A stretch of DNA of 12,046 nucleotides from an uncultured Bacilli bacterium (GCA_944332375.1 CALVJU010000090.1:1-12046); one strand, 5' to 3'; positions 1-7,141 are shown, counted from the first letter of the stretch. Numbers and translations are program-made. The notes: a model not told the origin generated them from the letters alone.

Positions 1-32
1 AAGTAATACTAGTTAATATTAGGCAAAATTAA

Positions 33-76
33 AAGACTTATTTCCGCTTTTATATTCCAAAGCAGCAATAAGTCTT
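33..76. repeat. Long inverted repeat (hairpin) upstream of spoVS
   Basis: Ten-base perfect arms AAGACTTATT (33-42) and AATAAGTCTT (67-76) enclose a second helix GCTTT (46-50) with AAAGC (59-63), separated by a 3x3 internal loop and closed by an 8-base loop. The plus strand has no T-run after it. The minus strand continues into a TTTTAATTTT tail, so it could end a leftward transcript, but I see no leftward gene to the right. It may instead close a gene that ends before the window. Function is unknown; the structure is read directly from the sequence. Confidence 0.5.
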
Positions 77-158
77 GTAAATTAAATGTTACTTCATAAA
101 CCTGCATTTAGTCTAAAAATTCACGAAGAATTGACGATTTTCCTCTCCATCACCTTTC

Positions 159-181
159 AAAAAAAGAGAGAAGAACTCTCT
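159..181 (-). terminator. Terminator-like hairpin on the minus strand in the spoVS leader
   Basis: Read on the minus strand, AGAGAG, a 5-base loop TTCTT and CTCTCT are followed at once by seven T residues (plus-strand A-run at 159-165). This is the form of an intrinsic terminator. On the plus strand there is no T-tail. No minus-strand gene lies to the right, so either a short leftward RNA starts between here and spoVS or the likeness is chance. The stem is only six pairs. Confidence 0.3.
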
Positions 182-196
182 CTCGGGGGTGTACTT

Positions 197-210
197 GGTT
201 TTATAAAACC
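197..210. promoter_or_regulatory. 14-bp perfect palindrome GGTTTTATAAAACC in spoVS leader
   Basis: The 14 bases are identical to their own reverse complement, without a spacer. The site lies about 100 bp before the spoVS start in an otherwise gene-free leader. A perfect even palindrome of this kind fits a binding site for a dimeric regulator, but no protein can be named. The rest of 1-313 holds a possible -10 (TATTAT, 216-221) without a convincing -35, and I could not place the spoVS promoter. Confidence 0.35.
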
Positions 211-313
211 TACTTTATTATATGATCTCCTTTTCTTTTCGCATGTGTATTCACCACTGCCAAGCATAATTTTCTATTCACATCATATATTTAAGTGAAA
301 AGGAGGAATCATA

Positions 314-574
314 ATGGAAACACTAAAAGTTTCATCAAAATCAAATCCAAATTCAGTGGCAGGCGCCCTGGCAAATGCAGCGCGTGAACATGACACAGTA
401 GAGATTCAAGCAATCGGTGCAGGAGCATTAAATCAAGCGATTAAAGCAATTGCTATTGCTCGTGGTTTTGTTGCTCCATCTGGAAAGAATTTGGTTTGTA
501 TCCCTGCATTTACAGACATTGTAATCGACGGGGAAGAAAGAACCGCTATTAAATTAATTGTAGAAAGCAAATAA
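314..574 (+). CDS. spoVS: Stage V sporulation protein S (SpoVS)
   Basis: 86 residues, the full length of this small, very conserved family. SpoVS is an Alba-like DNA/RNA-binding protein. In Bacillus subtilis its loss blocks sporulation around stage V and it acts on the timing of spore-coat and cortex steps; it also occurs in some non-sporing bacteria. The family signature is clear: LKVSSKSNPNSVAGALA at the N-terminus, then the central QAIGAGALNQAIKAIAIARG (basic and Ala/Gly-rich) and a C-terminal FTDIVIDGEERTAIK strand. The ATG follows a strong site AAGGAGG (about 301-306) at good spacing. It is monocistronic: a terminator begins in its stop codon. It is the better conserved, host-like left edge of the window and has no obvious functional link with the polymer operon downstream. 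Confidence 0.97.
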   Translation: METLKVSSKSNPNSVAGALANAAREHDTVEIQAIGAGALNQAIKAIAIARGFVAPSGKNLVCIPAFTDIVIDGEERTAIKLIVESK

Positions 575-599
575 TACCCACCCCAGGGTATTTTTTTGT
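573..599 (+). terminator. Intrinsic terminator of spoVS
   Basis: Seven-pair hairpin AATACCC (573-579) / GGGTATT (586-592) with loop ACCCCA, followed by a T-run. The first arm overlaps the spoVS stop codon. The same hairpin, with one base changed in the loop, ends the LCP gene at 9936-9962. Confidence 0.9.
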
Positions 600-623
600 T
601 ATGAATATACTATTTGTAGGAAA

Positions 624-643
624 AATAACCTTGTACGGTTAAT
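624..643. promoter_or_regulatory. Operator-like palindrome O1 before the XRE gene
   Basis: AATAACC (624-630), spacer TTGTAC, GGTTAAT (637-643). The arms match as an inverted repeat in six of seven positions. It shares arms, six-base spacer length and, on the opposite strand, most of the spacer with O3 at 964-989. It lies 47 bases before the regulator's start codon, so it is a natural candidate for autoregulation. The protein that binds it is inferred, not shown. Confidence 0.6.
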
Positions 644-660
644 AGTTTCTAACTAATAAT
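631..660 (+). promoter_or_regulatory. Possible promoter of the XRE regulator gene
   Basis: TTGTAC (631-636) and AATAAT (655-660), 18 bp apart, could serve as -35 and -10 boxes; the -35 would lie inside operator O1. The -35 matches only the TTG of the consensus. A rival -10 is TAAAAT (664-669). No better pair is visible between the spoVS terminator and the gene. Confidence 0.3.
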
Positions 661-689
661 TGTTAAAATTTTTCTATAAGGTGAAGCAT

Positions 690-929
690 ATGAAAATAAA
701 TGAAGCAATATCAAGAAAATTGTTGAAAATATGTAAAGAGAAAAAAATCTCTGTAAATAAATTAGCTACAATCTGTTGTCTCACACAAAGTACAGTTCAG
801 AATTTAATTGAGTGTAATTCTAAGAATCCTAAATTATTGACAATTGTACGAATATGTGATGGATTGAATATGAGTTTAACAGAATTTTTTGATGACGAAA
901 TCTTTTCGAATATCGAAAGGGAAGATTAA
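690..929 (+). CDS. Small XRE/Cro-type helix-turn-helix regulator
   Basis: 79 residues and nearly all one lambda-repressor-like HTH domain (about residues 5-68). The layout is typical: KKISVNKLATICCLTQSTVQNLI supplies helices 2 and 3 (recognition helix near STVQNLIE), then PKLLTIVRICDGLNMSLTEFF, the usual closing helices in which the last residues pack on the core. There is no ligand-binding or protease domain, so it probably acts as a simple dimeric DNA binder. I chose ATG 690 because AAGGTG (678-683) is correctly placed; a TTG at 660 would add eleven residues with no family likeness. It sits between one operator-like palindrome upstream and two downstream, pointing to autoregulation and control of the polymer operon. 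Exact target and effector are unknown. Confidence 0.9.
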   Translation: MKINEAISRKLLKICKEKKISVNKLATICCLTQSTVQNLIECNSKNPKLLTIVRICDGLNMSLTEFFDDEIFSNIERED

Positions 930-944
930 CGGTGTGAGGTTGAC
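925..944. promoter_or_regulatory. Operator-like palindrome O2 over the operon's -35 box
   Basis: ATTAACG (925-931), spacer GTGTGA, GGTTGAC (938-944). It matches O3 at 16 of 20 positions, though its own arms pair less well. It begins within the last codons of the XRE gene and covers the -35 hexamer TTGACG (940-945). Its centre is 42 bp from the centre of O3, four helical turns, so proteins on both would face the same side of the DNA. Confidence 0.55.
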
Positions 945-959
945 GACCTTCTTTTTTTT
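936..959 (+). terminator. Weak terminator-like structure after the XRE gene
   Basis: AGGT (937-940), loop TGACG and ACCT (946-949), plus a possible G-T pair, followed by eight T residues (952-959). The stem is short, so termination may be partial and some read-through into the operon is likely. The same bases also form the -35 box and spacer of the next promoter. Confidence 0.35.
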
Positions 960-968
960 CGATATAAT
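940..968 (+). promoter_or_regulatory. Strong sigma-A-type promoter of the surface-polymer operon
   Basis: TTGACG (940-945; five of six consensus bases) and TATAAT (963-968; perfect) are exactly 17 bp apart. Transcription would start near 975, inside palindrome O3, giving a leader of under 30 bases before the start at 1003. The spacer carries an uninterrupted T8 run (952-959). Operators O2 and O3 lie on the -35 and on the -10/start region, a layout that fits repression by steric block. Confidence 0.8.
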
Positions 969-989
969 TAACCGTGTAAGGTTAATTAT
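964..989. promoter_or_regulatory. 26-bp operator-like palindrome O3 over -10 and transcription start
   Basis: Perfect ten-base arms ATAATTAACC (964-973) and GGTTAATTAT (980-989) around spacer GTGTAA. It overlaps the -10 box and the expected +1. It is the strongest of the three related sites, with core AACC-N6-GGTT. If transcribed in part it could also fold, but its place on the promoter makes a protein-binding site the better reading. Confidence 0.75.
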
Positions 990-1002
990 GGAAGTGGAAT
1001 GT

Positions 1003-2154
1003 ATGATTCAAAAATATTTAATTAAGGTGGGTATTTTTCTTTTAAATTATATTTATAGCATATTCAAACTGTTACCCACTAATTCTAATAAAGTATTATT
1101 TTTAAGTCGTCAGTCAAATAAACCGTCGATTGATTTTCGTATGATTGTATCACAATTAGAAGAAGATCGTGATGTGAAAATAATTATGATGACAAAGCGA
1201 ATAGAGAAAAGAATAAAAGACGTTTTATTCAAAAATGTTCCACTCTTTTTACGTCAGATGTATCATTTGGCAACTTCAAAAGTTTGTATTGTGGATGGTT
1301 ACAATATTACTGTTAGTGTTTTGAAACATAAAAAGAGTTTGATTATTTTTCAAATATGGCATTCTTTAGGTGCAGTCAAAAAATTTGGTTATTTAGCACT
1401 AAAGACCCCATATCAACAAATGATTGCGAAAGAATTGAAAATGCATAAAAACTATTCATATATTATCGCTCCGTCGATGGAAATTAAGAAGTATTTTAAA
1501 CAGTGTTTTGGATATAAAGAGGATCATTTTTTGTTAGGTACTTTACCACGTATTGAATATTTAAAAACACATCATCGTGTGAATAAAGAAAAGATTTATA
1601 GAAAATATCCACAATTTAGAAATAAGAAGATTGTATTGTATGCACCAACCTTTAGAACACAAGGAACAGATCGGACGCAAGAAATCATTGATGCTTTTCA
1701 AAATTCTAAATATCTTTTCATTTTAAAGGTACATCCTAATACGAAGACAAAGTATCGTATTTCGAATTGTGTTTATGATTGTCGCGAATTTAGTACATTA
1801 CAGTTACTGTCTGTTGCAGATTACGTCATTACTGATTATTCAGGCATTTCATTAGAAGCAGCTTCTTTAAAAAAACCAGTTTATATTTATGGGTATGATT
1901 TTGAAGATTATCAGAAAGATCCAGGTATGAATTATGATTTGAAAAAGGAATTTGGGAAATACTTTTTTGAAGATGCGCATGCTTTATATGAATGTATTGC
2001 TCATGAGAAATACGATAAGCAAGTTGTGATAGATTATTTCAATAAATATGTAGTTCAAACACAAGATGTAACCCAGAAACTTGTGGATTTGATTATTGAG
2101 AAGGGATTAGAAGATGAAGAAACAGATTATCGATTATTTGAAAAAACATCCTAA
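1003..2154 (+). CDS. CDP-glycerol glycerophosphotransferase family protein (TagB/TagF-like), first gene of operon
   Basis: 383 residues from ATG 1003. PF04464 family: such enzymes transfer polyol phosphate from CDP-glycerol or CDP-ribitol to a lipid-linked teichoic-acid chain at the inner face of the membrane. Visible motifs are QIWHSLGAVKKFG (117-129, with the family's conserved His at 120), YAPTFR (213-218), KVHPN (242-246) and TDYSG (277-281), which line the CDP-polyol site in TagF. A hydrophobic, amphipathic N-terminus (about 1-25) fits membrane attachment. An upstream ATG at 988 and the longer open frame from 889 are less likely: the promoter's +1 falls near 975 and GGAAGTGG (990-997) serves ATG 1003. 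The 3' end overlaps the next gene by 41 bases. Whether it adds glycerol, ribitol or another polyol phosphate, or acts as primer or polymerase, cannot be told. Confidence 0.88.
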   Translation: MIQKYLIKVGIFLLNYIYSIFKLLPTNSNKVLFLSRQSNKPSIDFRMIVSQLEEDRDVKIIMMTKRIEKRIKDVLFKNVPLFLRQMYHLATSKVCIVDGYNITVSVLKHKKSLIIFQIWHSLGAVKKFGYLALKTPYQQMIAKELKMHKNYSYIIAPSMEIKKYFKQCFGYKEDHFLLGTLPRIEYLKTHHRVNKEKIYRKYPQFRNKKIVLYAPTFRTQGTDRTQEIIDAFQNSKYLFILKVHPNTKTKYRISNCVYDCREFSTLQLLSVADYVITDYSGISLEAASLKKPVYIYGYDFEDYQKDPGMNYDLKKEFGKYFFEDAHALYECIAHEKYDKQVVIDYFNKYVVQTQDVTQKLVDLIIEKGLEDEETDYRLFEKTS

Positions 2155-3346
2155 ATTGCGTAGATATGTACGTTGGGGATTACTACAATTTAGAAAATTA
2201 CAATATCACATGTTGGGAATTGGTATTTCTGTTGATCCATATTGTATTATTTTTGAAAGTTATATGGGAAGAAAATATACTTGTAATCCGAAAGCACTTT
2301 ATTTAGAAATGTTAACAAATCCTCAATATGCTTCTTATCATTTTATTTGGGCATTTAAAGAAACGGAAAAGTTCTCTGAATTAGAATCAGAAAGAACTCA
2401 TCTTGTAAAGTATGGAAGTGTAGAATATAAAAAAGCATATCATCGCGCAAAATATTTTATTACGAATTCTAGATTGCCGGAGTGGATTGTGAAAAATAAG
2501 AAGCAAATTTATATTCAAACATGGCATGGAACTCCTTTAAAAAAGTTAGGGTATGATATTACTGTTTCGGGAAGTAATGCGATGAATTCTAAGAGAGAAA
2601 TTTGTGATAAATATAGAAATGATGCGAAAAGATATGATTATATGATATCTCCCTCTCAGTTCTGTTCTGAAAAGTTTCGTTCTGCATTTCATTTATCGCC
2701 ACATGTTAAAATCATTGAAAAAGGATATCCAAGAAATGATCAATTATTTCAAAGTACGTCAAATCAGATTTTAAAATTAAAGAGAAGCTTACATATTCCA
2801 GATGATAAAACAGTGATTTTATATGCGCCAACATGGAGAGATAATGAACATAAATCAGGAGTAGGGTATATCCAGAATTTGAACATTAACTTTGATTTAT
2901 TACAAACAGAATTAGGAGAAGATTATGTCATATTATTTCGAAGTCATTATTTTATAGCAAATGAATTTGATTTTTCGAAGTATAAAGGTTTTTTATACGA
3001 TGTAAGTAAATACGATGAAATTAATGATCTGTATCTGGTAAGTGACTTATTGATTACAGATTATTCGAGTGTGTTCTTTGATTTTGCTAATTTAAAAAAA
3101 CCTATGATTTTTTATATGTATGATTATGATACATATAAACATCAGTTGAGAGATTTTTATATTGATTTAGAGGAGTTACCAGGGCCAATTATCAAAGAAA
3201 AAAATGAAATAGAATTGTGTCTTAAAATTAAAAATATTAGACAAGAACAAAAAAAATATCAGAAGAAATACGAAAATTTTCATAAGAAATATAATTATTT
3301 AGATGACAAAGATTGTAGCAGGAAAGTATTAGAGGAGTGTGTTTGA
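2114..3346 (+). CDS. CDP-glycerol glycerophosphotransferase family protein (TagF-like), second copy
   Basis: 410 residues. It has the full PF04464 motif set: TWHGTPLKKLG (136-146, conserved His 138), GYPRND (204-209), YAPTWRD (237-243), RSH (276-278) and TDYSS (315-319). This set is closer to classical TagF/TarL than that of the gene before it, which has QIWHSLG and TDYSG instead. A short region before the catalytic domain has a basic amphipathic start (KKHPKLRRYVRWGL), as in membrane-bound members, and ends in a Lys/Tyr-rich tail. The ATG lies inside the preceding gene, with AAGGGA (2101-2106) in front, so the two are probably translationally coupled. Expected role: polymerase or side-group polyol-phosphate transferase for a teichoic-acid-like polymer at the cytoplasmic membrane face. 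The acceptor and polyol are not known. Confidence 0.92.
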   Translation: MKKQIIDYLKKHPKLRRYVRWGLLQFRKLQYHMLGIGISVDPYCIIFESYMGRKYTCNPKALYLEMLTNPQYASYHFIWAFKETEKFSELESERTHLVKYGSVEYKKAYHRAKYFITNSRLPEWIVKNKKQIYIQTWHGTPLKKLGYDITVSGSNAMNSKREICDKYRNDAKRYDYMISPSQFCSEKFRSAFHLSPHVKIIEKGYPRNDQLFQSTSNQILKLKRSLHIPDDKTVILYAPTWRDNEHKSGVGYIQNLNINFDLLQTELGEDYVILFRSHYFIANEFDFSKYKGFLYDVSKYDEINDLYLVSDLLITDYSSVFFDFANLKKPMIFYMYDYDTYKHQLRDFYIDLEELPGPIIKEKNEIELCLKIKNIRQEQKKYQKKYENFHKKYNYLDDKDCSRKVLEECV

Positions 3347-5314
3347 ATGGGAGAAAAACAACAGAATGAGATAGATTTAAATTTATTTTTGGAAGAAATC
3401 AAAAAACATGATGTTATTTCTTTTGATATTTTTGATACTTTGATTTTTAGACCATTTAAAGACCCCAAAGATTTATTTAATTTATTGGCTTTAAATGGTA
3501 ATGATTTAGGTTTCAGAAAGTATCGAATTGATGCTGAAAAAGGAGTTAGACGTTTAAAACAGAAATATTATGGGAACTATGAGGTTAGTCTTTTTGATAT
3601 CTATGATGAATTGAGCAAAAAAATAGAGATTGATATTAATAAAAGAATAAAAGATGAAGTTGATATGGAAATGGAATTATGTTATGTTAATCCATTTATG
3701 AAAAGAGTATATCAAGAAACGCTTAAATTGGGGAAGAAGATTATTATTACTTCTGATATGTATTTAAATAAGGAAATTTTAGCAAAACTTTTAAAGAAAA
3801 ATGGTTATTGTGATTACACCTACCTTTATGTGAGTTGTGATGAATGCAAAAATAAAAGAACTGGAACATTATATCAAAAAATCAAGGAAGATTATCAAAA
3901 TGAAACTATTCTACATATTGGAGATAAATATGATGTGGATTTTTTGAAACCACAAGAATATAACATTGATTCCATTCATTATCTTGCCCCTAAGGATAGG
4001 GCATTTCCATCTTATCAGATGACTAAAACGATTTTTGATACATATCAAGCTATTACAATGCAATATCTGTATAATGGTTTGCAATTAACAAGTGTTCAAA
4101 AAGAGAAAGACTATCTATATGGTTTTTTTGTGTCTGGCATTTTTGTGTTAGGTTATGTATGCTGGATTCATGACTTTGCACAAAAAAATAATTTGGATAA
4201 AATATTTTTTCTAGCAAGGGACGGTTATATTTTAGAAAAAGTTTATAAAATTTTATTTCAAGATATCCCTTGTGAATATGTATTATGGAGTCGTTATGCT
4301 AGTTTAATTACAGTTCCTGGGAAAGATTATAATCGATTTATATGGCAGTTTATTACGAGAAAAGTAAAGCAGAATAAAAATATTACGGTTGAGGATATTT
4401 TAAATGAATTAAATATTTTATGTTTAGAAGAAAAGTTAAACATGGTTGGTGTATTTAGAGAGAATAAGCTATCTAATAAAAAAATAAGAGAGATTTTTTT
4501 AAAAACATTAAATGCACATAAGGAATTAGTCTTAGAATCAGCTAAAACAAAAGAGGAAGCGGCAAAAAAGTATTACCAAAAAAAGACAGGTGAGGCACGA
4601 AAAATTGGAATTGTCGATATTGGATATCGTGCGAGCGGTGCGTTATCGCTAGATTATTTGTTTAAAAAATGGAATTTTTCTTGTCAGTCGACTGCAATTA
4701 TTGCTTTTGGATTAAATAATAATAATTCAGGAAATGATATCTTTACTATTAATGAAAACATCGTCAGCTATGTTTTTTCTGATATTGTTAATAAAGAATT
4801 GTTTTTTGATAAGAAGAAAATGATGTTAGAAATGTCTGTTATTGAGATATTATTAAGTGCTGCACCTAAACCTTCATTTCTTTATTTTGATTTGACAGAA
4901 AATGGTGAGATTTTAGAATTTTATGAAAAAGAAGATACAACTAACTATGATAGAATTCATTTTCTACATCAAGGAATTATTGATTTTGTTAAGGAATATA
5001 AAAAACGAATTGGTTCTTTTTCATTACTTTCTCATATTTCAGGTTATGATGCATCAATACCTCTTTATCAAATTTTAAAAACAGAAGAGGGAATGAAGCA
5101 ATTTGCGAAAGATTTTTCAACTTATGTTTATTCATATATGCTTAGCAGTGGAAATGTAAAATCAGAGGTTACATTTCATGACATATATCAGAAAGAATTG
5201 TTAAAAAATAGTCTGCCATACAAATTAAAAATGAAAATGATACATCAACTAAAAAAATATCCTAAATTTTATAAAGCGATTAAAAAAATTGTAAAAGGAA
5301 GGGTTCGTATATGA
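3347..5314 (+). CDS. HAD-superfamily protein, COG5610-like, of surface-polymer loci
   Basis: 655 residues. The N-terminal part (about 20-225) is a HAD-fold phosphatase-like domain with all four motifs: DIFDT (27-31; both Asp present), TSD (135-137), Lys 170 in KRTGT, and GDKYDVD (192-198). A second region from about 255 on carries FFLARDGYIL and LWSRYAS, which I recognise from the large COG5610 proteins found beside glycosyltransferases and polyol-phosphate transferases. The C-terminus ends in a basic amphipathic stretch (LKKYPKFYKAIKKIVKG) that could touch the membrane. No reaction has been settled for this family as far as I know; removing or moving a phosphate on a nucleotide-activated or lipid-linked precursor is a guess. 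Its ATG directly abuts the TGA before it, with AGAGGAG upstream, and its end overlaps the next start by four bases, so it belongs firmly to the operon. Confidence 0.75.
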   Translation: MGEKQQNEIDLNLFLEEIKKHDVISFDIFDTLIFRPFKDPKDLFNLLALNGNDLGFRKYRIDAEKGVRRLKQKYYGNYEVSLFDIYDELSKKIEIDINKRIKDEVDMEMELCYVNPFMKRVYQETLKLGKKIIITSDMYLNKEILAKLLKKNGYCDYTYLYVSCDECKNKRTGTLYQKIKEDYQNETILHIGDKYDVDFLKPQEYNIDSIHYLAPKDRAFPSYQMTKTIFDTYQAITMQYLYNGLQLTSVQKEKDYLYGFFVSGIFVLGYVCWIHDFAQKNNLDKIFFLARDGYILEKVYKILFQDIPCEYVLWSRYASLITVPGKDYNRFIWQFITRKVKQNKNITVEDILNELNILCLEEKLNMVGVFRENKLSNKKIREIFLKTLNAHKELVLESAKTKEEAAKKYYQKKTGEARKIGIVDIGYRASGALSLDYLFKKWNFSCQSTAIIAFGLNNNNSGNDIFTINENIVSYVFSDIVNKELFFDKKKMMLEMSVIEILLSAAPKPSFLYFDLTENGEILEFYEKEDTTNYDRIHFLHQGIIDFVKEYKKRIGSFSLLSHISGYDASIPLYQILKTEEGMKQFAKDFSTYVYSYMLSSGNVKSEVTFHDIYQKELLKNSLPYKLKMKMIHQLKKYPKFYKAIKKIVKGRVRI

Positions 5315-7128
5315 GGAAAATAATTCGAATCATCAAAAAATTAAAAACATTAAGACTAAATAGAACCTATACCAAGTTCTATGAAAAATTGAAAATTAAT
5401 CAAAATATTGTATTAGGTCAAAGCTATGCTGGTAGTAATTTTTCCGGTAATGTTTATTATTTGATAGAAGAAATATACAAAAAAAACAAAAATCTAAAGA
5501 TTTTTATTGGGGCAAATAAAAAAGAATACAAAAAAATAAAAAGATATGTTAGAAAAAATGTGAATTCTCAATTCCATGTGTTAAAAATTGGAAGTAAAAA
5601 ATATTTAAAAGTTTTAGCATCTGCAAAATATTTAATAAATAATGTTGCTTTTCCAACTTATTTTATCAAAAAAAATGGTCAAAAATATTTAAATACTTGG
5701 CATGGAACACCTCTCAAAGGATTAGGACGTTCCATTAAAGATGCTCCGTACGAGAGTGGAAATTATCAAAGAAATTTTTTGCTTTCGGATTATTTACTAT
5801 ATCCTAATGATTATACATTTGAACGAATGAGAAAAGATTATATGATTGAGGAATTTTTTTGTGGGAAATATATATTGAACGGTTATCCCAGAAACGATAT
5901 TTTATGTTATAACGAGCAACGTGAAAAAATGCGTAAAAAGTATGGGATGGAAGACAAAGAAATCATTGTTTATATGCCTACTTGGAGACGATCTAAAACA
6001 AATGCTTTACAAGATAACCAATTATTGGAATTTTTAGAATTTATTGATCTACATTTGCAATGTAATCAAGTGTTGTACGTTAAATTACATAATCTGGTTA
6101 AAGATACAATTGATTTTTCTAATTTTCAACATATAAAACCATATATTGAATCTCTAGAAACGTATCTCTTTCTATCATTATCTGATGCATTGATTACTGA
6201 TTATTCTAGCGTTATGTTTGACTATATGAATACAAATAAAAAAATTATTTTGTTTCCCTATGATTATGAGGAATATATGAATGATCGCAGTGTTTATTTT
6301 GATCTACATACATTACCTTTTCCGTTTTGTATGAAAAAAGAAGATGTTTTAATAGAATTATCTAATCTCAATCATTTTCCAAGTTATGAAAAAGAAAAGA
6401 GAATTTTTTGTTCTTATGATCATAAAGGCAGTACAGAAGAATTAGTTTCCTTATTTTTAGATGATCAAACAGATCACATGAATATAATGGATGGAAGTTT
6501 ATTTTCACACGGTATACAAGGAAAAAAGGTGCTAATTTACAGTGGCGCTTTGAAGACAGGGTTATTAACATATAATTTGATGAATTATCTAAATAAATAT
6601 CAAGATGACCAAAACTATTATTTTTTAAATTTTTATAATCACAAAGTCAAATCAAGCAAAAATCTTCTTAACGTATTGCCTAGAAATATTTCATATATTA
6701 CTTTTCAAGGACCAAAAGATGTTCTTTATAAAGAATGGATATCATACCAACTATATTACCGTTTTGGTATATATAACCACTGGATTGGATCCAATATAAA
6801 TTCCTTGTTTTTAAGAGAAGAAAAAAGACTTTTTCCAAATATGAAATTTGATATTGTTATTCAATATATAGGAACCAATATTACCTTCTTGCATTTGTAT
6901 GCGATCCAAGATGCAAAAAAATATATTTTTATTCACACAAAAAATATTCAAAGTAAGAAGGTTGCAAGGGCATATCATTTATTGTTAAAACAGTATGATC
7001 AAGTATTTGTCAATCATGATTCGATGAAGAAAATTTTACATGACCAATATGAAACAGAAGCAAAATTGTATTTTGATGAACAAGAAAAATTTATGGAAAC
7101 ATTTTCTTATATTTTAGATGAAAAATGA
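5311..7128 (+). CDS. TagF-like polyol-phosphate transferase fused to a partial GT-B glycosyltransferase domain
   Basis: 605 residues in two parts. Residues about 30-375 form a complete PF04464 domain: TWHGTPLKGLG (129-139, His 131), GYPRND (191-196), PTWRR (223-227), KLH (258-260) and TDYSS (296-300). From about 405 a second Rossmann-like domain begins (KVLIYSGALKTGLLTYN), ending in KYIFIHTKN and QVFVNHDSMKKIL. This resembles the N-terminal half of a GT4/GT-B glycosyltransferase; the C-terminal half with the nucleotide-sugar E-x7-E motif is absent, so this domain is probably truncated or inactive. Related fusions would be expected to transfer both a polyol phosphate and a sugar. It starts in an ATGA overlap with the preceding gene. 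The next gene, 13 bases on, is itself damaged, which raises the possibility that this stretch has been rearranged. Confidence 0.8.
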   Translation: MRKIIRIIKKLKTLRLNRTYTKFYEKLKINQNIVLGQSYAGSNFSGNVYYLIEEIYKKNKNLKIFIGANKKEYKKIKRYVRKNVNSQFHVLKIGSKKYLKVLASAKYLINNVAFPTYFIKKNGQKYLNTWHGTPLKGLGRSIKDAPYESGNYQRNFLLSDYLLYPNDYTFERMRKDYMIEEFFCGKYILNGYPRNDILCYNEQREKMRKKYGMEDKEIIVYMPTWRRSKTNALQDNQLLEFLEFIDLHLQCNQVLYVKLHNLVKDTIDFSNFQHIKPYIESLETYLFLSLSDALITDYSSVMFDYMNTNKKIILFPYDYEEYMNDRSVYFDLHTLPFPFCMKKEDVLIELSNLNHFPSYEKEKRIFCSYDHKGSTEELVSLFLDDQTDHMNIMDGSLFSHGIQGKKVLIYSGALKTGLLTYNLMNYLNKYQDDQNYYFLNFYNHKVKSSKNLLNVLPRNISYITFQGPKDVLYKEWISYQLYYRFGIYNHWIGSNINSLFLREEKRLFPNMKFDIVIQYIGTNITFLHLYAIQDAKKYIFIHTKNIQSKKVARAYHLLLKQYDQVFVNHDSMKKILHDQYETEAKLYFDEQEKFMETFSYILDEK

Positions 7129-7141
7129 AATGAGGTGGGGA

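Noticed and set aside
231..244. 14-base exact repeat (with 9954-9967) upstream of spoVS and after the operon terminator
   Set aside because: Pyrimidine-rich, low-complexity and short; expected by chance in a 12-kb AT-rich window.
86..298. 70-residue open frame before spoVS
   Set aside because: No ribosome site before its ATG, no recognisable domain, and it runs through the hairpins and palindrome of the leader.
660..689. TTG 660 as start of the XRE regulator
   Set aside because: No ribosome site at this spot and the extra residues are not part of the HTH fold; ATG 690 has AAGGTG at good spacing.
889..1002. Earlier starts (889, 988) of the first transferase
   Set aside because: They lie before or almost on the expected transcription start near 975 and inside the promoter/operator; GGAAGTGG serves ATG 1003.
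6368..6571. Minus-strand open frame inside the third transferase
   Set aside because: Antisense shadow of a well-supported coding region, with no domain.
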